This document shows, one piece after another, positions 15,737 to 23,448 of a stretch of DNA of 30,572 bases. The notes below the pieces were generated by a model. It saw nothing but the letters and a program-made list of their open reading frames with translations, was not told the DNA's origin and made no database searches. The DNA is taken from positions 1 through 30,572 of the forward strand of contig DASXRQ010000126.1 of the NCBI GenBank assembly GCA_036506495.1, in the 5' to 3' direction. Each line of letters opens with the position of its first letter. The stretch's first letter is position 1. Both the position numbers and the translations under genes were made by a program. The DNA comes from DASXRC01 sp036506495. GTDB taxonomy: Bacteria; Actinomycetota; Actinomycetes; Mycobacteriales; Micromonosporaceae.

Positions 15737-17182
15737 ATGGACACCGCCGCGCGCGCCGCGGCCAAGGTGACGAGCCGCGACCATGTGTACGTCGGAGGGG
15801 AGTGGGTCGCGCCGCTGGGCGACGACGCGATCCCGGTCGAGGACCCGACGACCGAGGAAGTCTTCGCGCGCGTGCCGGCCGGTACGCCGGGCGACGTCGA
15901 CCGCGCCGTCGTCGCCGCGCGAGCCGCGTTCGGCCCGTGGTCGCAAGCGGAACCAGCCGAACGCGCCGCCCATCTCGACCGCCTGCACGCCGCTCTCGCC
16001 GCGCGCGCCGACGAGATCGCCACTACGGTCGCGCTGGAGGTCGGTACGCCGATGCGCATCGCGACCCGGGTGCAGGCCGGGCTGCCGTTCACGGTCCTGA
16101 AAGGCTACGTCGAGCTCGCCGGGCGGCCGCCCGAGGAAGAGACCATCGGCAACTCCCGGGTGGTGCACGAGCCCTGCGGCGTCGTCGGCGCGATCACGCC
16201 CTGGAACTACCCGCTGCACCAGATCGTGGCCAAGGTCGGCGCTGCGCTGGCCGCCGGCTGCACCGCCGTCGTCAAGCCGGCCGAGCTGGCGCCGCTCGTG
16301 GCGTACCTCCTCTTCGACGCCGTCGACGAGGCCGGCCTGCCGCCGGGTGTGCTGAACCTCGTGCCCGGCAGGGGTCCGGACGCGGGCGCGGCGCTCGCCG
16401 CGCACCCGGACGTCGACGTGGTCTCGTTCACCGGCTCCACGGCGACCGGGGCGCGGATCTCACGCCTGGCCGCGGACCGCATCGCGCGGGTCGCGCTCGA
16501 GCTGGGCGGCAAGTCCGCGAACGTGATCCTGCCGGATGCCGACCTGGCCAAGGCGGTCAAGGTGGGCGTGGCGAACGCGTTCCTGAATTCCGGTCAGACG
16601 TGCACCGCGTGGACGCGCATGCTGGTGCACCGTGACCGCCTGGCCGACGCAGTGGACCTGGCCGCGGCGGCGGCCGCCGGCTACCCGCTGGGCGACCCGT
16701 TCGACGAGGCGACGCGCCTGGGTCCGGTGATCTCGGCGGCGCAACGCGAGCGTGTGCGTGGCCACGTCGCCCGAGGGATCGCGGAGGGCGCCCGCGTGGT
16801 CGCCGGTGGGCCGGACGCGCAGGTACCCGACCACGGTTACTTCGTGGCCCCGACGGTGCTCGCCGACGTACGCCCGGAGAGCACCGTCGCCCAGGAGGAG
16901 ATCTTCGGGCCGGTGCTCGCGGTCATCCCGTTCCACGACGATGACGACGCCGTGGCGATAGCCAACAACTCCCGCTACGGGTTGGCCGGGGCGGTCTGGT
17001 CCGCGGACGAGGAGCGGGCGATCGCCGTCGCCCGGCGGATGCGCACGGGCGCGGTCGACATCAACGGCGCGGCGTTCAACCCGCTCGCGCCGTTCGGCGG
17101 CTACCGACAGTCGGGCTTCGGTCGCGAGCTGGGCCCGTACGGGCTGGACGAGTTTCGCCAGACGAAGGCGATACAGCGGTGA
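15737..17182 (+). CDS. NAD(P)-dependent aldehyde dehydrogenase
   Basis: This 481-aa enzyme oxidises an aldehyde to the carboxylate. The full set of family residues is present: Asn157 in PWNYP, Lys180 in VVKPAE, FTGST (231-235), the general base Glu255 in ELGGKS, the nucleophile Cys289 in GQTC, and EEIFGPVL near the C-terminus. Length is typical. GGGAGG at 15726-15731 precedes the ATG by 5 nt. The stop overlaps the start of the alcohol dehydrogenase gene (GTGA), so an alcohol could be converted to acid by the pair. The substrate is not identifiable. Confidence 0.95.
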   Translation: MDTAARAAAKVTSRDHVYVGGEWVAPLGDDAIPVEDPTTEEVFARVPAGTPGDVDRAVVAARAAFGPWSQAEPAERAAHLDRLHAALAARADEIATTVALEVGTPMRIATRVQAGLPFTVLKGYVELAGRPPEEETIGNSRVVHEPCGVVGAITPWNYPLHQIVAKVGAALAAGCTAVVKPAELAPLVAYLLFDAVDEAGLPPGVLNLVPGRGPDAGAALAAHPDVDVVSFTGSTATGARISRLAADRIARVALELGGKSANVILPDADLAKAVKVGVANAFLNSGQTCTAWTRMLVHRDRLADAVDLAAAAAAGYPLGDPFDEATRLGPVISAAQRERVRGHVARGIAEGARVVAGGPDAQVPDHGYFVAPTVLADVRPESTVAQEEIFGPVLAVIPFHDDDDAVAIANNSRYGLAGAVWSADEERAIAVARRMRTGAVDINGAAFNPLAPFGGYRQSGFGRELGPYGLDEFRQTKAIQR

Positions 17183-18252
17183 GGGCGCTCCTCGCGCGGG
17201 GCGCGGGGATCGCGCCGGTCATCGACGATGTCCGGCTGCCCGATCCGGGCCCGGCCGAGGTCCGGATCCGCATCCGCGCCGCCGGCGTGTGCCACTCCGA
17301 CCTCTCGATGATCAATGGCACGCTGGCGCCGCCGTTCCCGCTCGTGCTCGGCCACGAGGCTGCCGGTGTGGTCATCGAGGCCGGCGCCGGAGCCCGCGTG
17401 TCGGTGGGCGACCCGGTCGTGCTGAACTGGGCGCCGCCGTGCCGGCGATGCTGGTTCTGCTCGCACGGGGAGCCGTGGCTCTGCGAGACGGGCGGCCGGC
17501 CGGCCACCGCCCGCGGCTGGACGGCCGACGGCACGACGATGCATGTCACGCTCGGGCTTGGGGCGCTCGCCGACGAGGTCGTCGTCGGCGACCACGCGGC
17601 GATCCCGGTCCCGGCGGAGCTGCCCTTCGACGTCGCGGCGCTGCTGGGTTGCGCCGCGCTCACCGGAATCGGGGCCGTGCGGCGCACCGCCCGGGTCCGA
17701 CCCGGAGACTCGATCGTGGTGCTCGGTCTGGGCGGGGTCGGGCTGTCCGCCGTCATCGGGGCGCGGGCGGCCGGGGCCGACCCGGTCATCGCGGTCGATG
17801 TGTCCGAGGCGAAGCGGCCGCTCGCCCTCGCCGCGGGCGCCACACATATGCTCGTCTCGGACGACGGGCTGACGGGAGAGGTGCGCTCGCTGACCGGTGG
17901 CCGCGGCGTGGACCATGCGCTGGAGTGCGTCGGCCGGGCCGACACGATCCGGCTGGCCTGGCGCTGCGCCCGGCGGGGTGGCCAGGTGATCGTCGTCGGG
18001 ATGGGCGCCAAGGACGACCTGGTCGGCCTCGGCGCGCTCGACATCTTCCACTCCGCGCGGACGCTCCGGTCGTCCGTGTACGGCTCGTCAGATCCGGACG
18101 TGGAGGTACCCGCGCTCGCGGCCGAGGTCCTGGCCGGTTCGCTCGACGTCACTCCGCTGATCACCGACCGCATCACGCTCGACGACGCGCCCGGCGCGTT
18201 CGAGCGCATGGCCCGCGGCGAGGGCGCACGGTCCGTGGTGCTCTTCGACTAG
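17179..18252 (+). CDS. Zinc-dependent alcohol dehydrogenase
   Basis: The 357-aa medium-chain dehydrogenase has the catalytic zinc set Cys38 (GVCHSDL), His59-Glu60 (GHEAAG) and Cys158 (LLGCAALTG). The structural zinc cysteines are Cys88, Cys91, Cys94 and Cys102. The Rossmann motif is GLGGVG (183-188). It is close to class III/benzyl-alcohol-type ADHs by eye. The GTG start overlaps the ALDH stop by four bases, so it is translationally coupled. Its own stop overlaps the stop of the convergent SDR gene by four bases (18249-18252). Confidence 0.94.
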   Translation: MRALLARGAGIAPVIDDVRLPDPGPAEVRIRIRAAGVCHSDLSMINGTLAPPFPLVLGHEAAGVVIEAGAGARVSVGDPVVLNWAPPCRRCWFCSHGEPWLCETGGRPATARGWTADGTTMHVTLGLGALADEVVVGDHAAIPVPAELPFDVAALLGCAALTGIGAVRRTARVRPGDSIVVLGLGGVGLSAVIGARAAGADPVIAVDVSEAKRPLALAAGATHMLVSDDGLTGEVRSLTGGRGVDHALECVGRADTIRLAWRCARRGGQVIVVGMGAKDDLVGLGALDIFHSARTLRSSVYGSSDPDVEVPALAAEVLAGSLDVTPLITDRITLDDAPGAFERMARGEGARSVVLFD

Positions 18253-19010
18253 CCCCCGCTGCCCGTCAGCGTGACCCCGCCGTCGAGGACGATCGTCTGC
18301 CCGGTCAGCCAGGCCGCGTCGTCCGACGCCAGGAACGCGACCGCCCCGGCGACGTCTTCCGGTACGCCGAGCCGCTTGAGCGGGTACGCCTCCGCGACCT
18401 GTTCCTCGCGCCCCTCGTACAGCGGCCCCGCGAACCGCGTCTTCACGATGCCGGGCGCGACCGCGTTGACTCGGACCGACGGGCCGAGCTCGACCGCGAG
18501 GCAGGCGGTCAGGTGGCTCAGCGCCGCCTTGCTCACGCCGTAGAACGAGATGCCGGGCGCCGGTCGCACGGCGCCGACCGACGACACGTTGACGATGGCG
18601 CCGCCCCGGTCGACGAGGCCCGTCCGGCACACCTCCTGGACCCAGCCGAGCGCGCCGAGCAGGTTGACATCGAGGATCTTCCGGGCCGCGCCGAGGTCAA
18701 GGTCGATCAGCGGACCGAACACCGGGTTGATGCCGGTGTTGTTGACCAGCACGTCGACCGGGCCGAACGCGTCGGTCACCACGCGGACCGCGTCGGCGCG
18801 GTGTTCCGGATCGTCGGTCTTGCCCGCGACCCAGATGGCGCGCGGCAGTTCGTGGGCGGCGTTCAACTCGGCGACGGCGTCGGCGAGGGCATCGGCGTGC
18901 CGCGCGGTAACGCACACCCGGGCGCCCTCGGCCACCAGCCGCCGCGCCACGGCCAGCCCGATGCCGCGGCTCGCGCCGGTCACGATCGCCACCCGGCCGG
19001 TCAACCGCAT
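18249..19010 (-). CDS. SDR family oxidoreductase
   Basis: The 253-aa classical short-chain dehydrogenase carries TGASRGIG (residues 11-18) for cofactor binding, NNTG at 90-93, and the catalytic Ser144, Tyr157 and Lys161 (YGVSK). The C-terminus has 'FLASDDAAWLTGQTIVLDGG', the usual end of FabG-like proteins. Arg15 in the glycine-rich loop and the Arg after strand 2 ('TARHAD') favour NADP(H). GGGAGG lies 7 nt ahead of the ATG. It converges on the ADH gene with overlapping stops. The substrate is unknown; FabG itself is unlikely because no other fatty-acid synthesis gene is nearby. Confidence 0.93.
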   Translation of the reverse strand: MRLTGRVAIVTGASRGIGLAVARRLVAEGARVCVTARHADALADAVAELNAAHELPRAIWVAGKTDDPEHRADAVRVVTDAFGPVDVLVNNTGINPVFGPLIDLDLGAARKILDVNLLGALGWVQEVCRTGLVDRGGAIVNVSSVGAVRPAPGISFYGVSKAALSHLTACLAVELGPSVRVNAVAPGIVKTRFAGPLYEGREEQVAEAYPLKRLGVPEDVAGAVAFLASDDAAWLTGQTIVLDGGVTLTGSGG

Positions 19011-19115
19011 CTCGTCGCCTCCCAGCGGCGCGCCCGTGCGCGCGAATCGGGACAGTATCGAGGGCCGCCGGTGGCGTCAATGCACCGCTCAGTTGCGCCG
19101 GTAGAGCGCCGCGCG

Positions 19116-19174
19116 CAACTACACGGAAGGGGGGGCCCTCCCGCGCTTTCGAGGGCCCCTCGTCCGTGTAGTTG
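19116..19174 (-). terminator. Large hairpin 3' of the GH6 gene
   Basis: CAACTACACGGA (19116-19127) pairs perfectly with 19163-19174, and the inner GGGGCCCTC (19132-19140) pairs with 19151-19159 around the loop CCGCGCTTTC. A small internal loop separates the two stems. It lies 37 bp beyond the GH6 stop and about 105 bp ahead of the SDR start, both on the minus strand. It probably acts as a terminator, though it has no U-tract. Near-identical GCCGGYAGAGCGCC copies at 19097-19110 and 19187-19200 flank it. Confidence 0.6.
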
Positions 19175-19211
19175 GGATGACCTTGGGCCGGCAGAGCGCC
19201 TTGGTTGCGCG

Positions 19212-20186
19212 CTAACCCGCACCCGGCAGCACGGCCTGCGCGGCCGCGCGACGGGTCTGCTCGGGCACCCAGGCTGCGTTCACGATCAGCGTCTGCGCCT
19301 GGCGCGGTGAGAAACCGAAGGCGCGTTCGCTGCCGCACGGGCCGTCGGACTCGCCGGGGCGCTTGACCCAGAGCAGCGCGGCGACGCGTTCCAACCCGGG
19401 ATTCGTGGTCGGCCGCTCGCCCAGACCCTGCACGCACGGGTTGCACCACTGGTCGTCCGCCGGGGCGGGCAGGCCGTTGCGCGACGTGTCGATGACGAAC
19501 TCGCGGTCTCCGAGGCGGTGGGACAGCTCCAGGCCGTACCGGTGGCTGTCGCCCGTGCTCTGCCGGTTGGAGACGTTGACCGTGAAGCCTTCGGCACGTG
19601 CGATGCCGGCCGCCCGGAGCCGGTCGGCCATCTCGTCCGTGCCGCGCCAGCGGGAGTGTCCGGCATCCAGGTAGACGTGGTGCCCGGCGCCCGCCAGGCG
19701 ACGCACCGTTCGCGCCAGCAGGTCGGCCCGGTCGTCGTCGAAGCAGTCTGAGGCGACGGCGTCGGGCTCGAGGATGACCACCGCGGAGGTCCCGGCCAAC
19801 GTGTCGATCATTCGGCCGATCCATTCGTCATACGCGGCCGCGTCTGCGGCACCCTCGCCGGCGCAATCACGGTTCGGAACGTAGTAGGCGACCAGCACCA
19901 GCAGCGCCCGCTGCCGTCGAGCCTCACGGATGAGCGGGGGCAGGTCGGCCAGCGCCTCGGGCCCGGTCAGCCAGTGTGCCTACGGGGTGGAGCTGATGGG
20001 GTCGAGCCAGGGCGCGCCGCGCTCGGCCTGCCACTCCGCGGCGAGGCTGTCCCGGTCACGAAGAAGCGTGACGCCGCGGAAAGGGTGTCGCAGTGGCGCG
20101 AAGGAGTCGGGGCGTGGTGCCCCACATCCACCGTTGACCACCGCGAGCACCCCCGCCACGAGCACGGACGCGAGGGCCCGCTGCAC
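19212..20186 (-). pseudogene. Glycoside hydrolase family 6 (cellulase) gene interrupted by in-frame TAG
   Basis: The frame from GTG 20186 encodes a signal-like N-terminus ('ALASVLVAGVLAVVNGGC') and then GH6 sequence, with TAG at codon 69 (19982-19980). The same frame continues with 'AHWLTGPEAL', 'YYVPNRDCA', 'VVILEPDAV' (the Asp is the catalytic acid position), 'YLDAGHSRW', 'VIDTSRNG', 'WCNP' and 'LLWVKRPGESDG'. These are GH6 landmarks in order, up to the stop at 19212 (323 aa with the amber read through). The TAG falls in the 'P-x-A-x-W' segment, and a CAG (Gln) to TAG transition would explain it. The serine/glycine loop after RDCA is altered (EGAADAAA). The product would be a secreted beta-1,4-glucan hydrolase if the gene were intact. 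The start lies one base after the DUF6458 stop. Confidence 0.8.
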
Positions 20187-20187
20187 C

Positions 20188-20454
20188 TCACCGGTACGTG
20201 TCAGGCGGCTCCACGTCGGTACGCTCCTCCACGGTGTAGCCAGCGGGCCGGTCGACGTAGTCCGACGACCGCCGGGTGACGACCGCGCGTCGACGCGGGC
20301 CCCACACGATCGCGGTGAGGACCAGGCCCAGCACGCCCGCGGCCATGAGGATCCAGCCCACCACGTCGAGGTCCAGGCCGCCGATCGAGACATTCAGGGC
20401 GAATGTCAGGATCGCGCCGACCGCGATCAGGAAGATGCTGGCGCCAATGCCCAC
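20188..20454 (-). CDS. DUF6458 family two-helix membrane protein
   Basis: The 88-aa protein has two transmembrane helices (about residues 3-22 and 31-52) and an Arg-rich, then acidic, cytoplasmic tail. This matches the DUF6458 pattern: 'GIGASIFLIAVGAILTF', then 'DLDVVGWILMAAG'. Function is unknown. GTG 20454 is preferred over the ORF start at 20490 because AAGGAGG lies 6 nt upstream and the hydrophobic helix begins at once. The next gene (GH6) starts one base after its TGA, so the two are probably co-transcribed. Confidence 0.85.
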   Translation of the reverse strand: MGIGASIFLIAVGAILTFALNVSIGGLDLDVVGWILMAAGVLGLVLTAIVWGPRRRAVVTRRSSDYVDRPAGYTVEERTDVEPPDTYR

Positions 20455-20529
20455 GACGGGCCTCCTTCCGGGGGAACGGTTACCGCCCATTGACGTACCC
20501 GCAATCGTCCATGCCCAACCAGACCACGG

Positions 20530-21096
20530 TCATCGGCGTGTGGACAGCGCGGTCAGCACCGAGTCAAGGTACGCGTCCAGCGCGGGGCCGCGCGGCGGCA
20601 GCGTGTCGCGCATCCGGACGACGAGTTGCACATGTCCCAGGTAGGCCGAGTAGGCCAGTACGCCGCGCCGCGCAGCGTCGTCGGGCGGGAACCCGAGTGC
20701 CGCGAACAGCGAGGTCACGTAGCCGATGCGGCGAGCCACCGCGTGTCGCATGGTCGGCGCGACGAGTGGGTGGTCCGCGACTGCGAGAAGGTTCACCTCG
20801 ATCGGCGCCATCGGCGATGCGGTCACCTCTACGAACAGCGCCCGGAGGCGGGCGGCAGGATCCGGCTCGGCCTCGACGGCCCGGATGATGCCCTCGGTGT
20901 GCGTCTCGTCCCAGAGCACGAGCGCCGCCGTTACGAGCGCGTCCCGGTTCGCGAAATGCCAGTAGAAGCTGCCCTTGGTCGCGCCGAGCCGGGCCGCCAG
21001 CGGCTCTACCGCCACTCCAGCGAGGCCCTGCTCGCCGATCGCGTCAAGTGCCACCCGGGCCCAGTCCGCCGCCGTCAGTCGCCGCTTGCGTTCCAT
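20530..21096 (-). CDS. TetR family transcriptional regulator
   Basis: The 188-aa protein has an N-terminal helix-turn-helix at about residues 10-55 ('VAVEPLAARLGATKGSFYWHF'), typical of TetR repressors, and an all-helical C-terminal ligand domain. It is transcribed divergently from the FAD oxidoreductase, with 54 bp between the two starts. Two matching 18-bp palindromes lie in that gap. The simplest reading is that it represses itself and the oxidoreductase and is released by a substrate of the latter. The long ORF extending upstream of ATG 21096 is antisense to the oxidoreductase and is not real. Confidence 0.93.
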   Translation of the reverse strand: MERKRRLTAADWARVALDAIGEQGLAGVAVEPLAARLGATKGSFYWHFANRDALVTAALVLWDETHTEGIIRAVEAEPDPAARLRALFVEVTASPMAPIEVNLLAVADHPLVAPTMRHAVARRIGYVTSLFAALGFPPDDAARRGVLAYSAYLGHVQLVVRMRDTLPPRGPALDAYLDSVLTALSTRR

Positions 21097-21100
21097 GACA

Positions 21101-21118
21101 CCATACGGTAGCGTATGG
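21101..21118. promoter_or_regulatory. TetR operator site 1
   Basis: CCATACG-GTAG-CGTATGG is a perfect 7-4-7 palindrome lying 4 bp upstream of the tetR ATG. It shares its arms with site 2, whose start is 24 bp away. It is the probable binding site of the adjacent TetR protein. Confidence 0.75.
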
Positions 21119-21124
21119 AAGCGA

Positions 21125-21142
21125 CCGTACGCTCCCGTATGG
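21125..21142. promoter_or_regulatory. TetR operator site 2
   Basis: CCGTACG-CTCC-CGTATGG has the same 7-4-7 layout as site 1, with one mismatch in the left arm. Its right end overlaps the GGAGG (21141-21145) that precedes ATG 21151. Repressor bound here would cover the start region of the oxidoreductase gene. The centre-to-centre distance to site 1 is 24 bp. Confidence 0.7.
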
Positions 21143-21150
21143 AGGCCCAG

Positions 21151-22629
21151 ATGTCCGAGTACGACGTCATCGTGGTCGGCACGCGGGTGGCCGGCGCCGC
21201 CACCGCGATGCTCCTGGCGCGGCGCGGCCTGCGGGTGCTCGCCGTGGACCGGGCGAGCTTTCCCAGCGACACGCTCTCGACCCACCAGCTCCAGGTGCCC
21301 GGGGTTGCTCGGCTGCGCCGGTGGGGGTTGCTCGACCGCCTGGTAGCCCAGGGGACGCCGGCCACCCGACGGGTCCGGTTCGACGCCGGTGGCGTCACCC
21401 TTGAGGGCACGTATCCGGCGTACGACGGGGTCGACGCGCTCTACAGCCCACGCCGCACGGTGCTCGACGCGCTGCTGGTCGACGCGGCGCGCGAGGCCGG
21501 CGTCGAGGTGCGCGAGCGGTACGCGGTCGAGGAGCTGCTCGGGGACGATCACCGGGTGACGGGCATCCGAGGTGCGCGTCGCGGCGCCAGCGGCGGCCGG
21601 GCCACTGACACCGCCCGGCTGGTCGTGGGGGCCGACGGGAAGCGGTCGCTGGTGGCGCGGACGGTCGGTGCCCGGGCGTACCGGAGCCAGCCGGCGCGGA
21701 CGTTCGCGGTCTACGGGTACTGGTCGGGTCTGGAAGACCAGGGCGGCGAACTCTACCAACGGCCCGGCCTGGCCGTGCCGGCCTTCCCCACCAACGACGG
21801 CCTGACGATGATCTGCGTGCTCGCGCCGCTCGACGAGCTGACCCGGTTCCGGCGGGATCCGCACGGTCGCGTTCTCGAGGCTCTCGACGCCTGCGGCGAC
21901 CTCGGCGAACGGGCACGCGACGGGGTCCTGGTCGAGCGACTGCGGTTCGCGCCCGATCTGCCGCAGGAGTTTCGGGTCCCGCACGGACCGGGCTGGGCCC
22001 TCGTCGGAGACGCCGGCCTCGTGCTCGACCCGATATCGGCCATGGGCATCTCGCACGCCTTCCGCGACGCCGAGATGCTCACGGATGCGGTCGCCGACGC
22101 GCATCGGGACGGCCGCCCGCTCCATTCCGGGCCGGCCGCGTATCACCGGCGCCGCGATTCTCAGTCGCGGTCGATGTTCGACTTCACCGCCCGACTGACC
22201 GCCGACCTTGCCCGGCGCCGGCCGCTGCCCATCGGTCAGCGCGCGCTGCTGAGGTCGCTCGTGGATCGTCCACAAGAGATCTCGCGGTTCCTGGGCGTCC
22301 TGGCGGGCGTGGAGTCGCCGGACCGCTACCGTTCGGCACGCAACGTCGCCCGGCTGCTGCTCGGCCGTGCGATGCGGACGCTCGGCGCCGCCGTGGCCGG
22401 CCCAGAGCTAGCGAGCGGTTCGCGGTTTGCCCGCGGCGCGGCTGCTCGCGATGCGCTCCGCGAGCCACACGAACAACACGGCGAGCACGATCTGGATGAG
22501 GTGTCGGGTCCAGTCGATGCCCTTCGTGTCGCCGACACCGAGCCAGTCGGCGATGACCCCGCCGAGGGTCGCCGCGACAATGCCGACGAGAACCGTCACG
22601 AGTGCCGAGATGTTCTGCCGGCCCGGTAG
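21151..22629 (+). CDS. FAD-dependent oxidoreductase with run-on C-terminus
   Basis: The 492-aa protein is a group A flavoprotein monooxygenase/geranylgeranyl-reductase-like enzyme. 'VIVVGTRVAGAATAMLLARRG' (residues 7-27) is the FAD Rossmann motif, and 'GDAGLVLDPISAMGISHAFRDAE' is the second FAD contact. Family homology appears to end at about residue 413 ('LLLGRAMRTLG'). The last 74 residues (22408-22629) are antisense to glsB and look non-native. A +1 shift just before 22408 would give an immediate TAG. ATG 21151 is chosen because GGAGG precedes it by 5 nt. The gene is probably repressed by the divergent TetR. Confidence 0.88.
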   Translation: MSEYDVIVVGTRVAGAATAMLLARRGLRVLAVDRASFPSDTLSTHQLQVPGVARLRRWGLLDRLVAQGTPATRRVRFDAGGVTLEGTYPAYDGVDALYSPRRTVLDALLVDAAREAGVEVRERYAVEELLGDDHRVTGIRGARRGASGGRATDTARLVVGADGKRSLVARTVGARAYRSQPARTFAVYGYWSGLEDQGGELYQRPGLAVPAFPTNDGLTMICVLAPLDELTRFRRDPHGRVLEALDACGDLGERARDGVLVERLRFAPDLPQEFRVPHGPGWALVGDAGLVLDPISAMGISHAFRDAEMLTDAVADAHRDGRPLHSGPAAYHRRRDSQSRSMFDFTARLTADLARRRPLPIGQRALLRSLVDRPQEISRFLGVLAGVESPDRYRSARNVARLLLGRAMRTLGAAVAGPELASGSRFARGAAARDALREPHEQHGEHDLDEVSGPVDALRVADTEPVGDDPAEGRRDNADENRHECRDVLPAR

Positions 22630-22695
22630 GAGAAGACGGGCCAGATAACCGACGATCGCGCCACCGATGATGCCCCAGAGGATCGTGCCGATCAC
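22408..22695 (-). CDS. GlsB/YeaQ/YmgE family membrane protein
   Basis: The 95-aa protein is a transglycosylase-associated-type small membrane protein with three predicted helices: 'ILWGIIGGAIVGYLARLLLPG', 'VTVLVGIVAATLGGVIADWLG' and 'IQIVLAVLFVWLAERI'. The GLY-rich 'GGxxGYLARLLLPG' pattern is the family signature. Relatives are stress-induced and associate with Asp23/Gls24 proteins, none of which is seen here. GTG 22695 follows GGGAGG at 7 nt and overlaps the TGA of the upstream 43-aa gene (GTGA). The 3' part overlaps the convergent oxidoreductase gene by 222 bp. Confidence 0.92.
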   Translation of the reverse strand: MIGTILWGIIGGAIVGYLARLLLPGRQNISALVTVLVGIVAATLGGVIADWLGVGDTKGIDWTRHLIQIVLAVLFVWLAERIASSRAAGKPRTAR

Positions 22696-22823
22696 GGCGT
22701 GCCTCCCGTCTGCTGGAACGCCTTGCCGAATACCTCCTGCAGCGCGGCGGCGTCGAGCGGGGACTGCAGCAGCTGCCGCGCCTGCGGGTTGTTCGCCAGC
22801 TCCATGATCTTGTTGAGATCCAT
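22692..22823 (-). CDS. 43-aa small ORF coupled to the GlsB gene
   Basis: The ORF begins at ATG 22823, preceded by GGGGAG at 5 nt, and encodes a 43-aa amphipathic peptide (MDLNKIMELANNPQARQLLQ, then 'SPLDAAALQEVFGKAFQQTGG'). Its TGA overlaps the GTG of the GlsB gene. A good ribosome binding site, a plausible helix-rich sequence and the coupling all favour a real gene. It has no membrane segment and I recognise no family. A role alongside GlsB at the membrane is a guess from context. Confidence 0.68.
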   Translation of the reverse strand: MDLNKIMELANNPQARQLLQSPLDAAALQEVFGKAFQQTGGTP

Positions 22824-22964
22824 GGTCGCTCCCCCTGCGATCGGGGCAAACTGCCTGGTTGGGCTATACCGCCCAGGGTAGCGACCAGAGACCGATGAAC
22901 TGGGCATATGGGAATCGCTCGATGTGGCCCACTCGTGAGCCCCGGCCACGACACGATCGACACC

Positions 22965-23366
22965 ATGACCGAGTACACCGACCAGGAGCGCGAAACGCTG
23001 CGTACCGCCGCGTTCGGCGCGATCTTTCTCGTCTCCCACGCAGACCCGGGATTCCTCTCGACCATCAAGGAGAGCCTCGCGGGCTCGAAGGCGCTGACCC
23101 AGGCCTCGCCGCAGCTGCGCGACCTGCTCAGGTCCGGCGGGCTGCCGCACATGCCGAGGGGTTCGGAGGCCGAGGTGGAGGCGTCCGTGCTCTCCGCGCT
23201 GCAGCAGTCCACCGCGATCCTCCAGGCGAAGGCCCCGGCCGAGTTGGACGGCTACCGCACCGCGGTAGTGTCCGCATGCGACGAGGTCGCCGAGGCCTCC
23301 GGCGGTGTCAAAGACACCGAGACCGCCGCCGTGGCGAAGGTCAAGACCGCCCTGGGTGTGAGCTAG
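22965..23366 (+). CDS. Uncharacterised helical 133-aa protein
   Basis: The protein is predicted largely alpha-helical, with an early small-residue stretch 'AAFGAIFLVSHADPGF' that could line a core or bind a ligand. A loose resemblance to TerB-like helical proteins is noted but not claimed. It has no signal peptide or membrane segment. ATG 22965 is preferred over ATG 22908 because the preceding stretch is not family-like, although no clear Shine-Dalgarno sequence precedes 22965. It is divergent from the 43-aa/GlsB pair. Function is unknown. Confidence 0.7.
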   Translation: MTEYTDQERETLRTAAFGAIFLVSHADPGFLSTIKESLAGSKALTQASPQLRDLLRSGGLPHMPRGSEAEVEASVLSALQQSTAILQAKAPAELDGYRTAVVSACDEVAEASGGVKDTETAAVAKVKTALGVS

Positions 23367-23379
23367 CAGGGCCGCCGTC

Positions 23380-23395
23380 GGCGCCCGCCGGCGCC
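23380..23395 (+). terminator. GC-rich hairpin after the helical protein gene
   Basis: GGCGCC-CGCC-GGCGCC forms a 6-bp stem with a 4-nt loop, beginning 14 nt after the stop. There is no U-tract. Terminator function is plausible because the next gene starts 53 bp later. Confidence 0.35.
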
Positions 23396-23448
23396 CGGCG
23401 CGGTCTCGACATCTGGCTCCGAGCCGGACGGGTGGTTTGATTGGAGGC

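Noticed and set aside
20530..22275. Long ORF fusing the TetR region to an upstream extension
   Set aside because: The extension is antisense to the FAD oxidoreductase; TetR starts naturally at ATG 21096, next to the operators.
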